From Branchipolynoe longqiensis (taxonomy: Eukaryota > Annelida > Polychaeta > Phyllodocida > Polynoidae): DNA of 64,000 nucleotides. The notes below the pieces were generated by a model. It saw only the letters and a program-made list of their open reading frames with translations, was not told the DNA's origin and did no database searches. Shown piece by piece: positions 1 through 10,300 of the stretch (position 1 is the first letter of the stretch; each line of letters begins with the position of its first letter). The stretch is taken from contig CM059186.1 of NCBI GenBank assembly GCA_030323885.1, forward strand, positions 172,816,351 through 172,880,350, read 5' to 3'. A program made the position numbers and the translations under genes.

Positions 1-162
1 TAAGTGAAACAAGAATTTCGCAATGTCCCTGAAAGTCTCTGGGAGTTCACGAAATCCCTAGTTTCATAATCTTACTGTAACATATATGCCTATGTCTGTG
101 TGTTTATGCGTGTGTACAAATATATGTAGTGTATGTGTAAGCCACAAATACATATAGGTCTA
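1..162. other. Unassigned AT-rich flank
   Basis: No coding or structured feature recognised. Confidence 0.4.
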
Positions 163-341
163 CAATAAAACCGCTCTAATCGACCACCTCCACACATCGA
201 ACACTTCCCTCTATCGATCGCTTTATTCGGGCCCCAACGATACCATCGTAACCATATTCTAACTCGCTAAACCGACCACCTCCCTAAATGGACCACTTAA
301 ATTTGGTCCCAAGGTCGGACGATTTAGAGAGCTTTTTACTG
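163..341. mobile_element. Pogo-like MITE, copy 1
   Basis: Termini related to cagtaaaacctctcta and its complement, adjoining TA-rich flanks. Same ~178-bp family as 1396-1573, 45011-45188, 62147-62324 and 62343-62534. Termini and TA flanks suggest a Tc1/mariner-pogo relative (inference). Confidence 0.7.
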
Positions 342-590
342 TATATATAACCCTCAGGCCCCTCTCACCGGCATAAATTCATAAAATGGCAAAGAATTGG
401 TGGAGTAATTTTAATATCCTTCCACCCATCTTTATTCCATCACAACACAAAAGAAAATAAACAAAAGTTTTCCTTGCTGGCAGCTAGTAAGACACTGTTA
501 CTTGGGTGATGGCGTCCCACGCCCGGTTAGTTACCTAGCGACGAGTAAACAGATCTTCAACCTCAACCTTAATAGGACCAGGGTTGTGGC

Positions 591-735
591 ATGTTTGTTT
601 AGATTTCACGTCCTGGTAACATCTTAGGTCATATCAGGACGGGTAGCGACTTGTGGCAGTGTACTGTCACAAGCCAATACCCGATACAGGTGCCGATTTG
701 TGACTTTATAGTGGTGTGGAACGATGCCTGACTTT
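591..735 (-). mobile_element. SINE-1 3' part
   Basis: Carries the SINE-1 tail signature (tacgtcctggcaacatctaa / ggtcatatcagga) and the following cgacttgtg..cagtg block. Confidence 0.7.
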
Positions 736-811
736 CTGTATGGGAAGCTTGCACTCGTACTGATGCAGCCCTTGTCGCCGGTCCGGGGTTAGAACACTGA
801 AACATACCTAA

Positions 812-1372
812 TAGCCCTGTCACATTTCGACGGTTCTCGCCGGCGCACCGCCACCGCGCAAAAGAATGGAGAAAAGGACAAACTTTTCGGCGCGGTGGGA
901 AAAAGTTAGACGTCAGCGCAACGTGTTGGTAGCGTGCGGCCGACATTGTGGTAACGTATACGTGAGAAAAAAAACTAAAAAGTTTTGCCGCGCCATCCTG
1001 ATATGACCTTAGATGTAGCTAGGATGTAAAACAACAAAGCAACAGTTTGGCGCAATGTGTGGGAACGACCCTCACGTGCACGCGCATCTGCCTAGTGTTC
1101 GCATAACGTTATTCCAGTGATCTCGACGTGCTCCTGACGTCGCCATAATATTGGCACCCGCGCGTTGTCGCGTTGTCGGTCGTCCAAAGTTTTGTGCAAG
1201 CACACAACTTTGCTGATCCCCTGATGTGCGCCGCTGACCGTTGCCGTAGATGAACGAATACCAATGCGCGCCTAATGCTCACGTAACACTTCCTGACGTA
1301 TCCCGATGTTGCGCCAAAAAATCACATATGTTGACGCGCGTTGGCAAGAAGCGTCGTAATGTGACAGCACCA
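812..1372. mobile_element. PIF/Harbinger-like inverted-repeat element, copy 1
   Basis: Inverted ends around ctgtcacatttcgacg / cgtcgtaatgtgacag, flanked on both sides by TAA (809-811 and 373-375 of the next kilobase, i.e. 1373-1375). CpG- and CGACGCG-rich interior, no ORF. A 3-bp TWA duplication is typical of PIF/Harbinger. Confidence 0.7.
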
Positions 1373-1395
1373 TAATACACATGTGTATATATATA

Positions 1396-1573
1396 CAGTA
1401 AAACCTCTCTAAATCGATCGACCATGGGACCGACTTTAAGTGGCCCATATATGGAGGTGGTCGGTTTAGGGAGTTAGAATATCCATACAATGGTATTGTT
1501 GGGACCCAAATAAAGTGATCGATATATAGGAGTGGTCGATCTGTGGAGGTGGTCGGTTAGAGAGGATTTACTG
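1396..1573. mobile_element. Pogo-like MITE, copy 2
   Basis: Starts cagtaaaacctctcta, ends tagagaggatttactg, flanked by TA dinucleotides. Interior repeats the 'cgatcgat..gagtggtcgatctgtgg' family sequence. Confidence 0.85.
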
Positions 1574-1625
1574 TATATATATGTATATATATATATTGTG
1601 TTTGTATATATTATTTTATATACAT

Positions 1626-1738
1626 TTGTCATGGGGGTAATGAAAATGGGAAATATTGTGCCTAGGGCGGGGCTCGAACCGACATCTCTACGCATTCTGG
1701 GCCAGTGTGCTAACAATTACACCACCTTGGCTCCCTGA
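1626..1738 (-). mobile_element. tRNA-like SINE head (third SINE type)
   Basis: On the minus strand it reads ggagccaaggtggtgtaatt, then gttagcacactgg, then ggttcgagccccg. These are A-box- and B-box-like pol III promoter blocks. Similar heads are common in mollusc genomes (from memory). Confidence 0.55.
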
Positions 1739-2029
1739 TATCAACACACTACCCATGCCTACCTGTCTATTTGGTTACTTGCCTGAGAGGTCAGTGCAGA
1801 CTACTACACTCGCTCCCCCTGGAATTGTAATTCTTTTAATGATTACAATTACATACATACAGGCAACGCACCTACATATACATACACATTGTAGGTTCAA
1901 CAATTATACAGTACATAGCTTGTACAGGACCATGGTCACATCAACCAGTGTCATAGGGGGGGGGGGGGGGATGAAAATGGGAAGGTCAGTGCAGACTACT
2001 ACACATTGTTTATAAGGACGAGGAGGGGG

Positions 2030-2350
2030 ACGTATCTCAGGCGGTAGAGTGTCCAGCTGTGTAGGTGTGGGTCATCCGATCGATCCTGCTCAGTGGACAC
2101 ATTTGCACTTAGGGATATTTTCCGTTCCAACCAATGGCCCACAACTGGTTCATCAACGGTTGTGGTATGTGCTGTCCTGTCTGTGGGAAAGTGCATATAA
2201 AGTCCCCTTGCTGCTTATCGGAAAGAGTAGCCTATGTGGCGGCAGCGGGTTTCCTCAAAAAAATATATCAGAATGACCATATGTTTGATGTCCAATAGCC
2301 GATGATAAAAATCAATGTGCTCTAGAGGTGTTGTTAAATAAAACAAACTT
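2030..2350 (+). mobile_element. SINE-2 copy (tRNA-derived)
   Basis: The head tatctcaggcggtagagtg resembles a tRNA A-box region. The body (gcatataaagtcccc..gctgcttatcggaaagagtag..gcagcgggtttcct) and tail (aatgtgctctagaggtg) match 44035-44370 in the opposite orientation. Confidence 0.8.
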
Positions 2351-2720
2351 TTTGTTTGTTCATAAGGACAGTACTCAAATCACGTCATTGTATTTCTTTC
2401 TTTCCAAGGACGTAAAACCCCAACAAAGTCTTTCTTTCCAACTTCAAGTCACCACCGCTGTACTCCTGGCGCCACCTGTGTTCCTTTTTTTGTACTACCA
2501 CTGCTTTTCTCAGTTGGAGACGCGGGAAAATAATGCACCAAGCAAGCACAGAAACATGAAATCTCACCATTAAGAATCAGCGTCCAAACGCTTTACTTCC
2601 CATAATATTTATTCAGTCTTCTCCCAGGGTGATGAGTCATGAAGTAAAATTACTGCAAGGAATTTGAGATTAAAGTTGCACAGTCCGTTGGTTTTGAGTG
2701 TGTGTCATTTGCTGAGATAA
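2351..2720. other. Unassigned, with a TTAA-element end fragment
   Basis: Nothing recognised except ttaaagttgcacagtccg.tgg near 2672, an end of the TTAA inverted-repeat family. Confidence 0.4.
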
Positions 2721-2803
2721 CTAAATGAGGTTTATCATAATAATCCCCCCATTCATATCATTGCAGAGCGATGAGAACTTGTTCTCTGCCATCATCCTAT
2801 TTG

Positions 2804-3235
2804 CTATAGGTGCGATGGCCGTGAGGCCCGATAGTACCCCTTTGTGTACGGTATGTTGATCCCAGTGAATTTCTCGGCCAATTTGATAATCACTTCGACT
2901 GACTTGAACGTGTTGAAGTGCTCCTGAATTGTCTTCCTCATAAGCGTAGTTATGTGGATTTTCTTCTGCCGTTGCACCTTGCACTTTTTCGTCTCCTTGC
3001 CACAAGACTTCGCATATTTCCCCGTGTGCTTGGTGTCCAAGCCAGAGCATGTTGAAGACGAGTCTGATGAAGAGTCAGAGCAAGAGGATTTATGCCTCCT
3101 CCTTTTCTTCGTCTTCTTTTTGCTCTTTTTCATGAGAGGCTTCTTCATACTCGTCCTTGTGTACTCGTCCCCTTCCGACGAGTGCCCCTTCTTTTTGTGT
3201 TTGTGTTTGCGTTTATATATATATGCGACTGACAC
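2804..3235 (-). CDS. Lys/Ser-rich ORF, unidentified
   Basis: 144 codons with a strongly basic N-terminal half (KHKHKKK, KKSKKKTKKRRRH), then SSCSDSSSDSSSTCSG and a non-repetitive C-terminal part. The composition recalls a nucleolar-type protein or a retroelement Gag basic region. No conserved domain recognised and no ATG-initiation context evaluated. It could be a TE remnant or chance. Confidence 0.25.
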   Translation of the reverse strand: MSVAYIYKRKHKHKKKGHSSEGDEYTRTSMKKPLMKKSKKKTKKRRRHKSSCSDSSSDSSSTCSGLDTKHTGKYAKSCGKETKKCKVQRQKKIHITTLMRKTIQEHFNTFKSVEVIIKLAEKFTGINIPYTKGYYRASRPSHL

Positions 3236-3430
3236 TGGTCAACATCCGGGGGAGGTGAGGTGGGCGAGATGGCGCCACCGGTACAGTGTTGTATCTTATG
3301 GAGGATAACAATAATAATAAGTGATATTCCCTTACGTATCTTTATACTCGCATAATACTTTAGTTACACATCACATATAATAATATATATATATATATAA
3401 TTAATATGCTGTATAAGAATTACAAGAAAG

Positions 3431-3499
3431 GGGAGGAGCCTCGGGCGGCCGGCCGGGGGAGGTGCCCCGGCCACCTTCCCCGCCCGAGGCTCCTCCCCC
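3431..3499. repeat. GC-rich nested hairpin
   Basis: ggggaggagcctcgggcgg recurs as its reverse complement about 30 nt later. The intervening ccggccggggg..gccccggcc can form an inner stem. Confidence 0.8.
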
Positions 3500-3829
3500 G
3501 GCCGCCCGCCCGCCCGAGCATCCGCGGGCAACAGCACGTCCCAGGGGCTAAACCGTGGACACGAATCCCACAGAACCTTCTAGAACACCCGGTGTTTCAA
3601 CAACTGAAGCGGAGACAGGAGCAGCGAGACAAACATGTGTGTGTTATTAATGTAACTACAAACGCCTAATATGAATGTATCGCGGCTGTGCACTGGACTA
3701 TAAATATGTCATTGTGAGTAACAACACTGTATGTGTATATATAGAGAGGGATAGGTATATAGCTATATATATAGATATATATATGTCCGTGCTCTATAAT
3801 ATATTAATATTATGGGAATATAAACAAGG

Positions 3830-5045
3830 ACATAAACGATCTCGAAAATGGTTGCAAACCGAATGCCTCCAACTATATGCAGATGACAAAGTAATATATG
3901 CAAATAGGACCACAGAAGAGGAGGTAATAACTAAACTAAACAAGCTCCTACTAAAACTGGATGAGTGGTGTGAGTCCAACAAAATAACCATCAACACAAG
4001 CAAGTCAAAAACAGTTCTCTTCTCGCATAAACAAATGCCTTAAAGAAAACTACACTGTAAGCTAGGAAACCAAACACTAGAAAATGTAGACCATTACAAA
4101 TACCTAGGCCTGGAGTTGGACAGCCAATTAAACTACAACCTATGTGTAAACAAAATTGTCCAAAAGGTAAACCACAAACTGTGGCTATTTGCAAAGCTAA
4201 GAGACTACATGACACAAGAAATGTCAATAAAAATCTTCAAGGGCATGGTGCTCCCCTATTTTGACCATGGAGATGTAAACTACATGGGTGCAAAAAAAGA
4301 ACTTCTAAAAAAAACTGCAAATACTACAGAACAGAGCCCTGAAAATCTGCGTCAGAGTAGACAAGCTGTACCCCACCTATGACATACACAAAAGAACCAA
4401 AGTAAAGTTGCTAGAAAATAGGAGAATAATTCATCTCAAAACATTAGCATACACCTATAGTCAAGACAATAAACTCCTAAGAAAACCACAAAGGGCTACT
4501 AGAGCAAATAATGCGCCACGACTAAAGCAGACCAGAAGCCAAAGAAAAGCTCACGAGAGAAGCATGCCGGAAATGGCTGCCAAGGTGTGGAATGCCCAAT
4601 CAGTAATGGAATGACAAATTCCTGACCTAAAAACATACAAAAAATATCTGTGCAAAATAAGTCTAGGAAACCCCCACTAAGCTGCACTGCAAAGGGGCAT
4701 GTGATATGTCACGGCCCACCAGCGGGACGCCCAATGGAAGGTAACCATGTCAAAAGTAGCCAGATAACACACCAGACAACTATGTACAAGCCTATGATAT
4801 GTAAATAGCAGTAGGCTAGTCTAGTAGTAAGAGTAGAAAAAATAAAACACATATATGCCAAGAAAATCCAAAAAAATTAACATAGACTATTAACCAGACC
4901 AACCATCTATCTGCTACTGAAATGCAGGCAATCAAATACCTTATCAGCAGATACTGTGTGATAAGATAACACCAACACTACAACTGGCCAGCATTGAAAA
5001 CAAGCCTGAATACCCAGGCTTATACGCTATGGACAGTAAAAATAC
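3830..5045 (+). pseudogene. LINE remnant 1 (non-LTR reverse transcriptase C-terminus)
   Basis: Contains the RT catalytic block LQLYADDKVIYAN, then LNKLLLKLDEWCESNKITIN and a thumb-like region (NHKLWLFAKLRDYMTQEMSI), split by stops and frameshifts. The 3' part (agcattgaaaacaagcctga.., tail near 5045) matches the end of the LINE at 58310-59890. It is an internal and 3' fragment without the endonuclease region. Confidence 0.85.
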
Positions 5046-5146
5046 AGCCTCAATCAAAAATTTAAAAAAAGGACATTATTACTCTTCACTTCAGTTCTCT
5101 GTACTATATTTACCTTCACTATATAGACCCCTTTCAATGTTTACAA

Positions 5147-6099
5147 ACATCGTGTTTGCATGCGCACCTTGGCTGCAGAACGAAGGCGCACTGCCATTGA
5201 GTTTGCCAATACGTGCAGTGAAAAACGTCAGTTTTATTCACAATTAATAGAAATGCAGAACCCTAACCGTATTATCTGCGCTAAGTAGTGATAGTAATAA
5301 AAATAATAAACAACAATAAGGACAAGAGTCATATATGTAAATGGAATGAGTAAATTCGACTCTGGCTGGCCTCTAAGACCCCAATCTTTATTAAAGAAAA
5401 ATTCAGGTAGAAGTGACCAGCGGGTGTTAGGACAGGAAGTACTTGCTGACCAGCTGCCTTGCTTACCTTCCCCAACAAGCAACAGGGCTCCAGGCCGCTC
5501 TAGCAGTACCATAGAACCTTCCAGAATCAGCACACAATAGATTCACCTTCACCGCTTATATAATATTTGCATTAAGGTAAACATTTATACATACACATAA
5601 ATTTAATATAATCTCTTTGTTAAACATGTTTCCTGTATGTGTTCCAAGTGGTTTGTTCCTAGGTCATGTAGTTTTAGAGATATTTCACTTTTTCTGTTCG
5701 AAGATTGCTCACGACCATTGACAATGCATTGAGTTTGCCGATACGTGCCATGCAAAGCTTCAGTTTTATTCAAAATTAATAGAAATTTAGACCAATAAAC
5801 AAATAAATGTAATATAATCTGTTTGTTAAGCACTTGATCTGTTTGTGTGCTAAGTGGTTTGTTTCTAAGTTGTGCGGGTTTTATAGATATTTCACTTTTT
5901 CTGTATGAAGATTGGTCACAGCCATTGAGTTTGCAGTGTGACAGTATGTTGTCCTGCAGCAAAGCTGCATGCGCGAATACCTACTTATCTATGCTGACGT
6001 CACGTGATTTAGGTCTATACTATCTATTAATCCAGTACGTAGTTACAAACTTGGCCACATCGGCGCCACCTGTGAGAGGCTCTGACCACTTGTATATGA
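5147..6099. repeat. Dispersed repeat copies (CATTGAG-TTTGCC family)
   Basis: Several related copies contain gagtttgccaatacgtgca, then cagttttattca.aattaatagaaat and a ttgttaa.cat.ttct block (about 5195, 5733 and 5925). A further copy lies at 36085-36330. Type unknown. Confidence 0.6.
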
Positions 6100-6483
6100 C
6101 AAAGATCCTATAAATACTAAGACGGCTCACTTCCTATCTCTCCCATGGTAATGTAAATTTCGCAGTGCCACCTTGTGGTGGGTTTGATCAGCCCGGCTGC
6201 TGGTTGGTGTTTCACATGTAAACACATACAATTATATTATACATGAGATAGGTAAGTATGAATATACATCAATATGAAATTGCTATGAACAAATACCCAT
6301 CATCATCAGCATCATCATCAGCATCGCCATCATCACACATCTTTCACATTCATATATACATTTATACATATAATATAGCACCTGTTTAACCAAGAGAACA
6401 GCCAGCGCACCAAGTGGTGGGTTTGATCATTTTGATTACACAGTACAGGCTGAGTGAGCCGTCTTAGTATTATAGGGTCTTTG
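6100..6483. mobile_element. CAAAG-family MITE, intact copy
   Basis: 384 bp with ~30-bp inverted ends (caaagatcctata../..tatagggtctttg). Flanks TATATGA and TATACGA suggest a 7-bp target duplication. Non-coding. It serves as the empty site for the interrupted copy at 38104-43770. Confidence 0.88.
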
Positions 6484-7160
6484 TATACGATTATCAGCTG
6501 TGTCTGGTCGTTGGCGCCTACGGACCGGCTTGGACGGTCAAATTTTAACTATATATACTCTTTATACTTGATAGAATATATACTCTTTCTCAACGATGTC
6601 ACTCTTCTTGTTATTCTGTTTACCTGGGACCAACTGCTATTTTCCGGGTATACAGGTACCGGGGAGCGCTGGAGGTGGCGCCACTAGTCTTGACACATGA
6701 AGGAGGCCGTACAGTGTAAGTGTAAGTGTAATAATTATAATAATAAAAAGGAAATAATTCCCTTCCACGCCTTTATACTCGCATAATGCGTTATATATTT
6801 ATTATTATGCATATATATATTATATATATATATAAATATATAAGTTCTGGCTACAAATGACAAAGAGAAACAAGAGAGTAATGGGTTGGCAACTTTTATA
6901 TGTCAATATATCGACCAATGGCTTGGGAGTACCCATACCGTAAAAGGAAAATTATAAAGAGTGGGATGAGTCAAAAGCCCAGCAGCTGCTTATATAGGCC
7001 GGCACAGGACCGCAGCATGTGATGCAGCACAACTCTGCAGCACACGGAGCACAATAATAAGATAGATATGAGAAATTCAAGCAATGACATAATAATAATA
7101 ACAACAATAACATCAAAAAGTGTATTTTCCGCAGCCTATAGACATATAACGTTTTATAGG

Positions 7161-7208
<48 letters not shown>

Positions 7209-7299
7209 TATATATATACATATATATATACATATATATATAACAGTTAACCACTTGTCGGTGCTGGTGAAGGTTTACATTTCACTCACGAGACCATTC
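6484..7299. other. 3' flank of the XDH-like gene
   Basis: AT-rich sequence including (AT)n/(ATAC)n tracts at 7165-7245 just beyond the stop codon. The 3' UTR should lie here. No other gene seen. Confidence 0.5.
6798..6803 (-). terminator. Candidate AATAAA polyadenylation signal
   Basis: First AATAAA I noticed on the minus strand after the stop codon, about 500 nt downstream and inside an AT-rich tract. Weak positional evidence only. Confidence 0.25.
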
Positions 7300-7350
7300 T
7301 CAAAGGTCCACAGCCCACGGTGTGTAGCTTCCCGGTTCTGGCGATGGGAA
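7300..7350 (-). CDS. XDH: XDH-like terminal exon 20 with stop
   Basis: Acceptor ttatctttcag, then [16 protein letters not shown] and TGA. The tail resembles the family ending ..(E)PGSY.PW.V.., so I take it as the authentic C-terminus. A partial copy of this exon with its own acceptor lies 111 nt upstream in the gene (7396-7461). Confidence 0.9.
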   Translation of the reverse strand, partial: FPSPEPGSYTPWAVDL

Positions 7351-10300
7351 CTGAAAGATAATAATTCTCTACAGGTTTGTGTGTTTGTTGGAGTTTTATA
7401 TCCTACTCCTAGCAACATATAAGGTCATATCAGGACGATTGCCCGGTTCTGGCGATGGGAACTGAAGAATAATTATTCTCTACAGGCTTCTGTGTTTGTG
7501 GGAGTTTTGCGCCCTGGAAACATTTAAGGTCATATCAGGATGGCTACCGACTTGCGACAGTGCACACTCACGGCGACTTTATAGTGCTGCCCCACTGGGA
7601 TACCAGGCCATCAGCACAATGACACTATGTCCCACTCAGTCACATTGTCCTGATACTGAGTTAACCAGTCCTTGCCCTATCCTAGCAATGATTGGTTGTT
7701 GGAGTTTTACGTCCTGGCAACATCTAAGGTCATATCAGGAGAGGCCTAATACCAGGCACCAGGCGAGGTAGTGACTTTTGTTGTTGATGGAATGAAATGC
7801 TATATAGTACATAGAGAACACACGCATTTGCATCGTGTATTTTAATTAATAAAAACTAAATATTTGTAATCTCACGTCAGTTGGATATGTACGCCTGCAT
7901 ATATGGAAGCTAGGCATCAGCCACTACACCAGGCACTCGCTGAAGTATCGAGAACTTTGATGTTGATAGCTGTTTCCAAATGAGTCAGGAGGCGACCACA
8001 GTAAACTTACCCCAGTGTTTAGTTGGCATCAGCATTTTCCTCCCTTGACTTGTTAAGGCTTCATAGTTCGATGAAAGTATCAAATTTCAAAACCCAAACA
8101 CCTATCTCGATTTAATACTACTAAAGCCTGGTACACACCTCCCGTATACGATTCACGTGCTAAAACTGACTGTCCGACGGGACCCGTCACAACCCGACCC
8201 ATCCCGTTTCCCGACTAAGTTTTAGTCTTTAGGTGTGTGACCCCCCCTCCCGTTACAACCCGACCCATCCCGTTTCCCGACTAAAACTGCCTGATTCATT
8301 TTTCTAATCTTATCAAACCCAGTACACACCTCCCGTTTCACGACAAAGTTTGAGTTTTAGTCGGTTTCAGTCTTTAGGTGTGTGACCCCCTCTCACACCA
8401 GAGCCTTCCGATTCGCGACTTAAAACTCAGTTTTAGGTTTTATACGGGAGGTGTTTACCAGCCTTAACATTCCTACACATCCAGCTTAGATACTGGTGCA
8501 CTTATTAACCATTTGTTGCTGGATAGAAGGGCACACCGAGTCAATTTAATAGAACCTGTTCCTGCTGGAGTTTAAGGGGTTAAAGCTTTGAAAAGCACGT
8601 CACAATTAACTTGGTCTGTTTACACTTCAAATATCTCCCAAGTTAGCCATTTCAAATCAAAGTTCCTTCAAAGTAAAGTAAGGTACATTGTAATGATGAA
8701 TTATTTAAAGTAACGTAAGGTAGATTGTAATGATCAATATGTTTATCTAACCAAAAAGCCAAACTCAGACTATACAACCTTAATGTATACCTAGTCTAGC
8801 GTGTATGCACGTGATCTACTATGATTAGCCCTGAGTTGTTTACAATGAACAAGGAGACATGTAAAGAGTCTACCTGTTTCGTAAATTGGTCCTGGCATCC
8901 CATTCGGATCCGCTCGGCTGTTGCCGGACTGTCGAGGCGGAAGTAGCCGGATATCCCCGAGTCCTGCCGAGCGGCGTGAATAGCATCCTTGATAGCGAAG
9001 AAGGCGCTGACGCCCAGACAGAGGGGTGATTCGCCTACACCCTGCAGGAACCAGCGATGGCATTGGTTAGGACTTTATAGACGCAGCTGATACAACAGGA
9101 ACGAGTGAAGGCATTCGTTAGGACTTTATAAACGCACCTTATGATACAACAGGAACCAGCGAAGGCATTGATTGGGACTTTATAGACGCACCTTATGATA
9201 CAACAGGAACCAGCGAAGGCATTGATTGGGACTTTATAGACGCAGCTGATACAACAGGAACAAGTGAAGGCATTCGTTAGGACTTTATAAACGCACCTTA
9301 TGATACAACAGGAACCAGCGAAGGCATTGATTGGGACTTTATAGACGTGCCTCATGATACAACTGGAACCAGCGATGGCATTGATTGGGACTTTATAGAC
9401 GCAGCTGATACAACAGGAACGAGTGAAGGCATTCGTTAGGACTTTATAGACGCACCTTATGATACAACAGGAACCAGCGAAGGCATTGGTTAGGACTTTA
9501 TAGACGCACCTCATGATACAACAGGAACCAGCGAAGGCATTGATTGGGACTTTATAGACGTGCCTCATGATACAACAGGAATCAGCGAAGGCATTGATTG
9601 GTTAGGACTTCATAGATGCACCTCATGATACAACAGGAACCAGCGAAGGCATTGGTTAGGACTTTATAGACACGCCTTATGAAACAACGGGAACGAGCGA
9701 CAGCATTGGTTAGGACTTTATAGACGCGCCTTATGATACAACAGGAACCAGCGAAGGTATCAGTTAGGACTTTATAGACATGCCTTATAGTACAACAACT
9801 AAAACCAGCGAACGCATTGGTTAGAACTTATGACACAACAACTGAAACCAGTGAAAGCATTCAATTATGTTTCTACTAGAATAATATGCTGTCTCTCAAA
9901 CCGTCGCCATCTTCCCTTCCCTAAGCCCTGTCCTCTCTCCCCCACACCCACCCACCTCCCCTCCCCATTCACTGACCTTGGAGGAGTACACTGCCCGTGG
10001 ATTGGTGCTACCCTTCAGCAGGGTGACCTTGAACTGCTGCGGGATGTCGCCGAAGCCGGGGATCTTGTAGGCTCCAGGGCCGCGTGTGAAGAGCAGGCCG
10101 TCTGGGGAGTAGCGCAATTCCTCCAGGGTGAACAAGCCGTAACCCTGAAGCATGCAGAGGTGGGCAGGACGTCAGTCAGCACCAGGACTCGGTTAGGGCC
10201 ATCGAAAGCTTTCAACATGTTGATGGTTGTAGAAAGCGGACTACTTTTCCAGACCCCCCCTCTTGGCTCACCCCCCCCCCCCCCCACCAAAGTAGTACAT

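Noticed and set aside
1655..1735. Functional tRNA gene
   Set aside because: It has A- and B-box-like blocks but I could not form a complete cloverleaf acceptor stem; a SINE head fits better.
9035..9568. 177-codon CVYKV-repeat frame
   Set aside because: Read-through of the ~53-bp minisatellite that adjoins the exon 19 acceptor.
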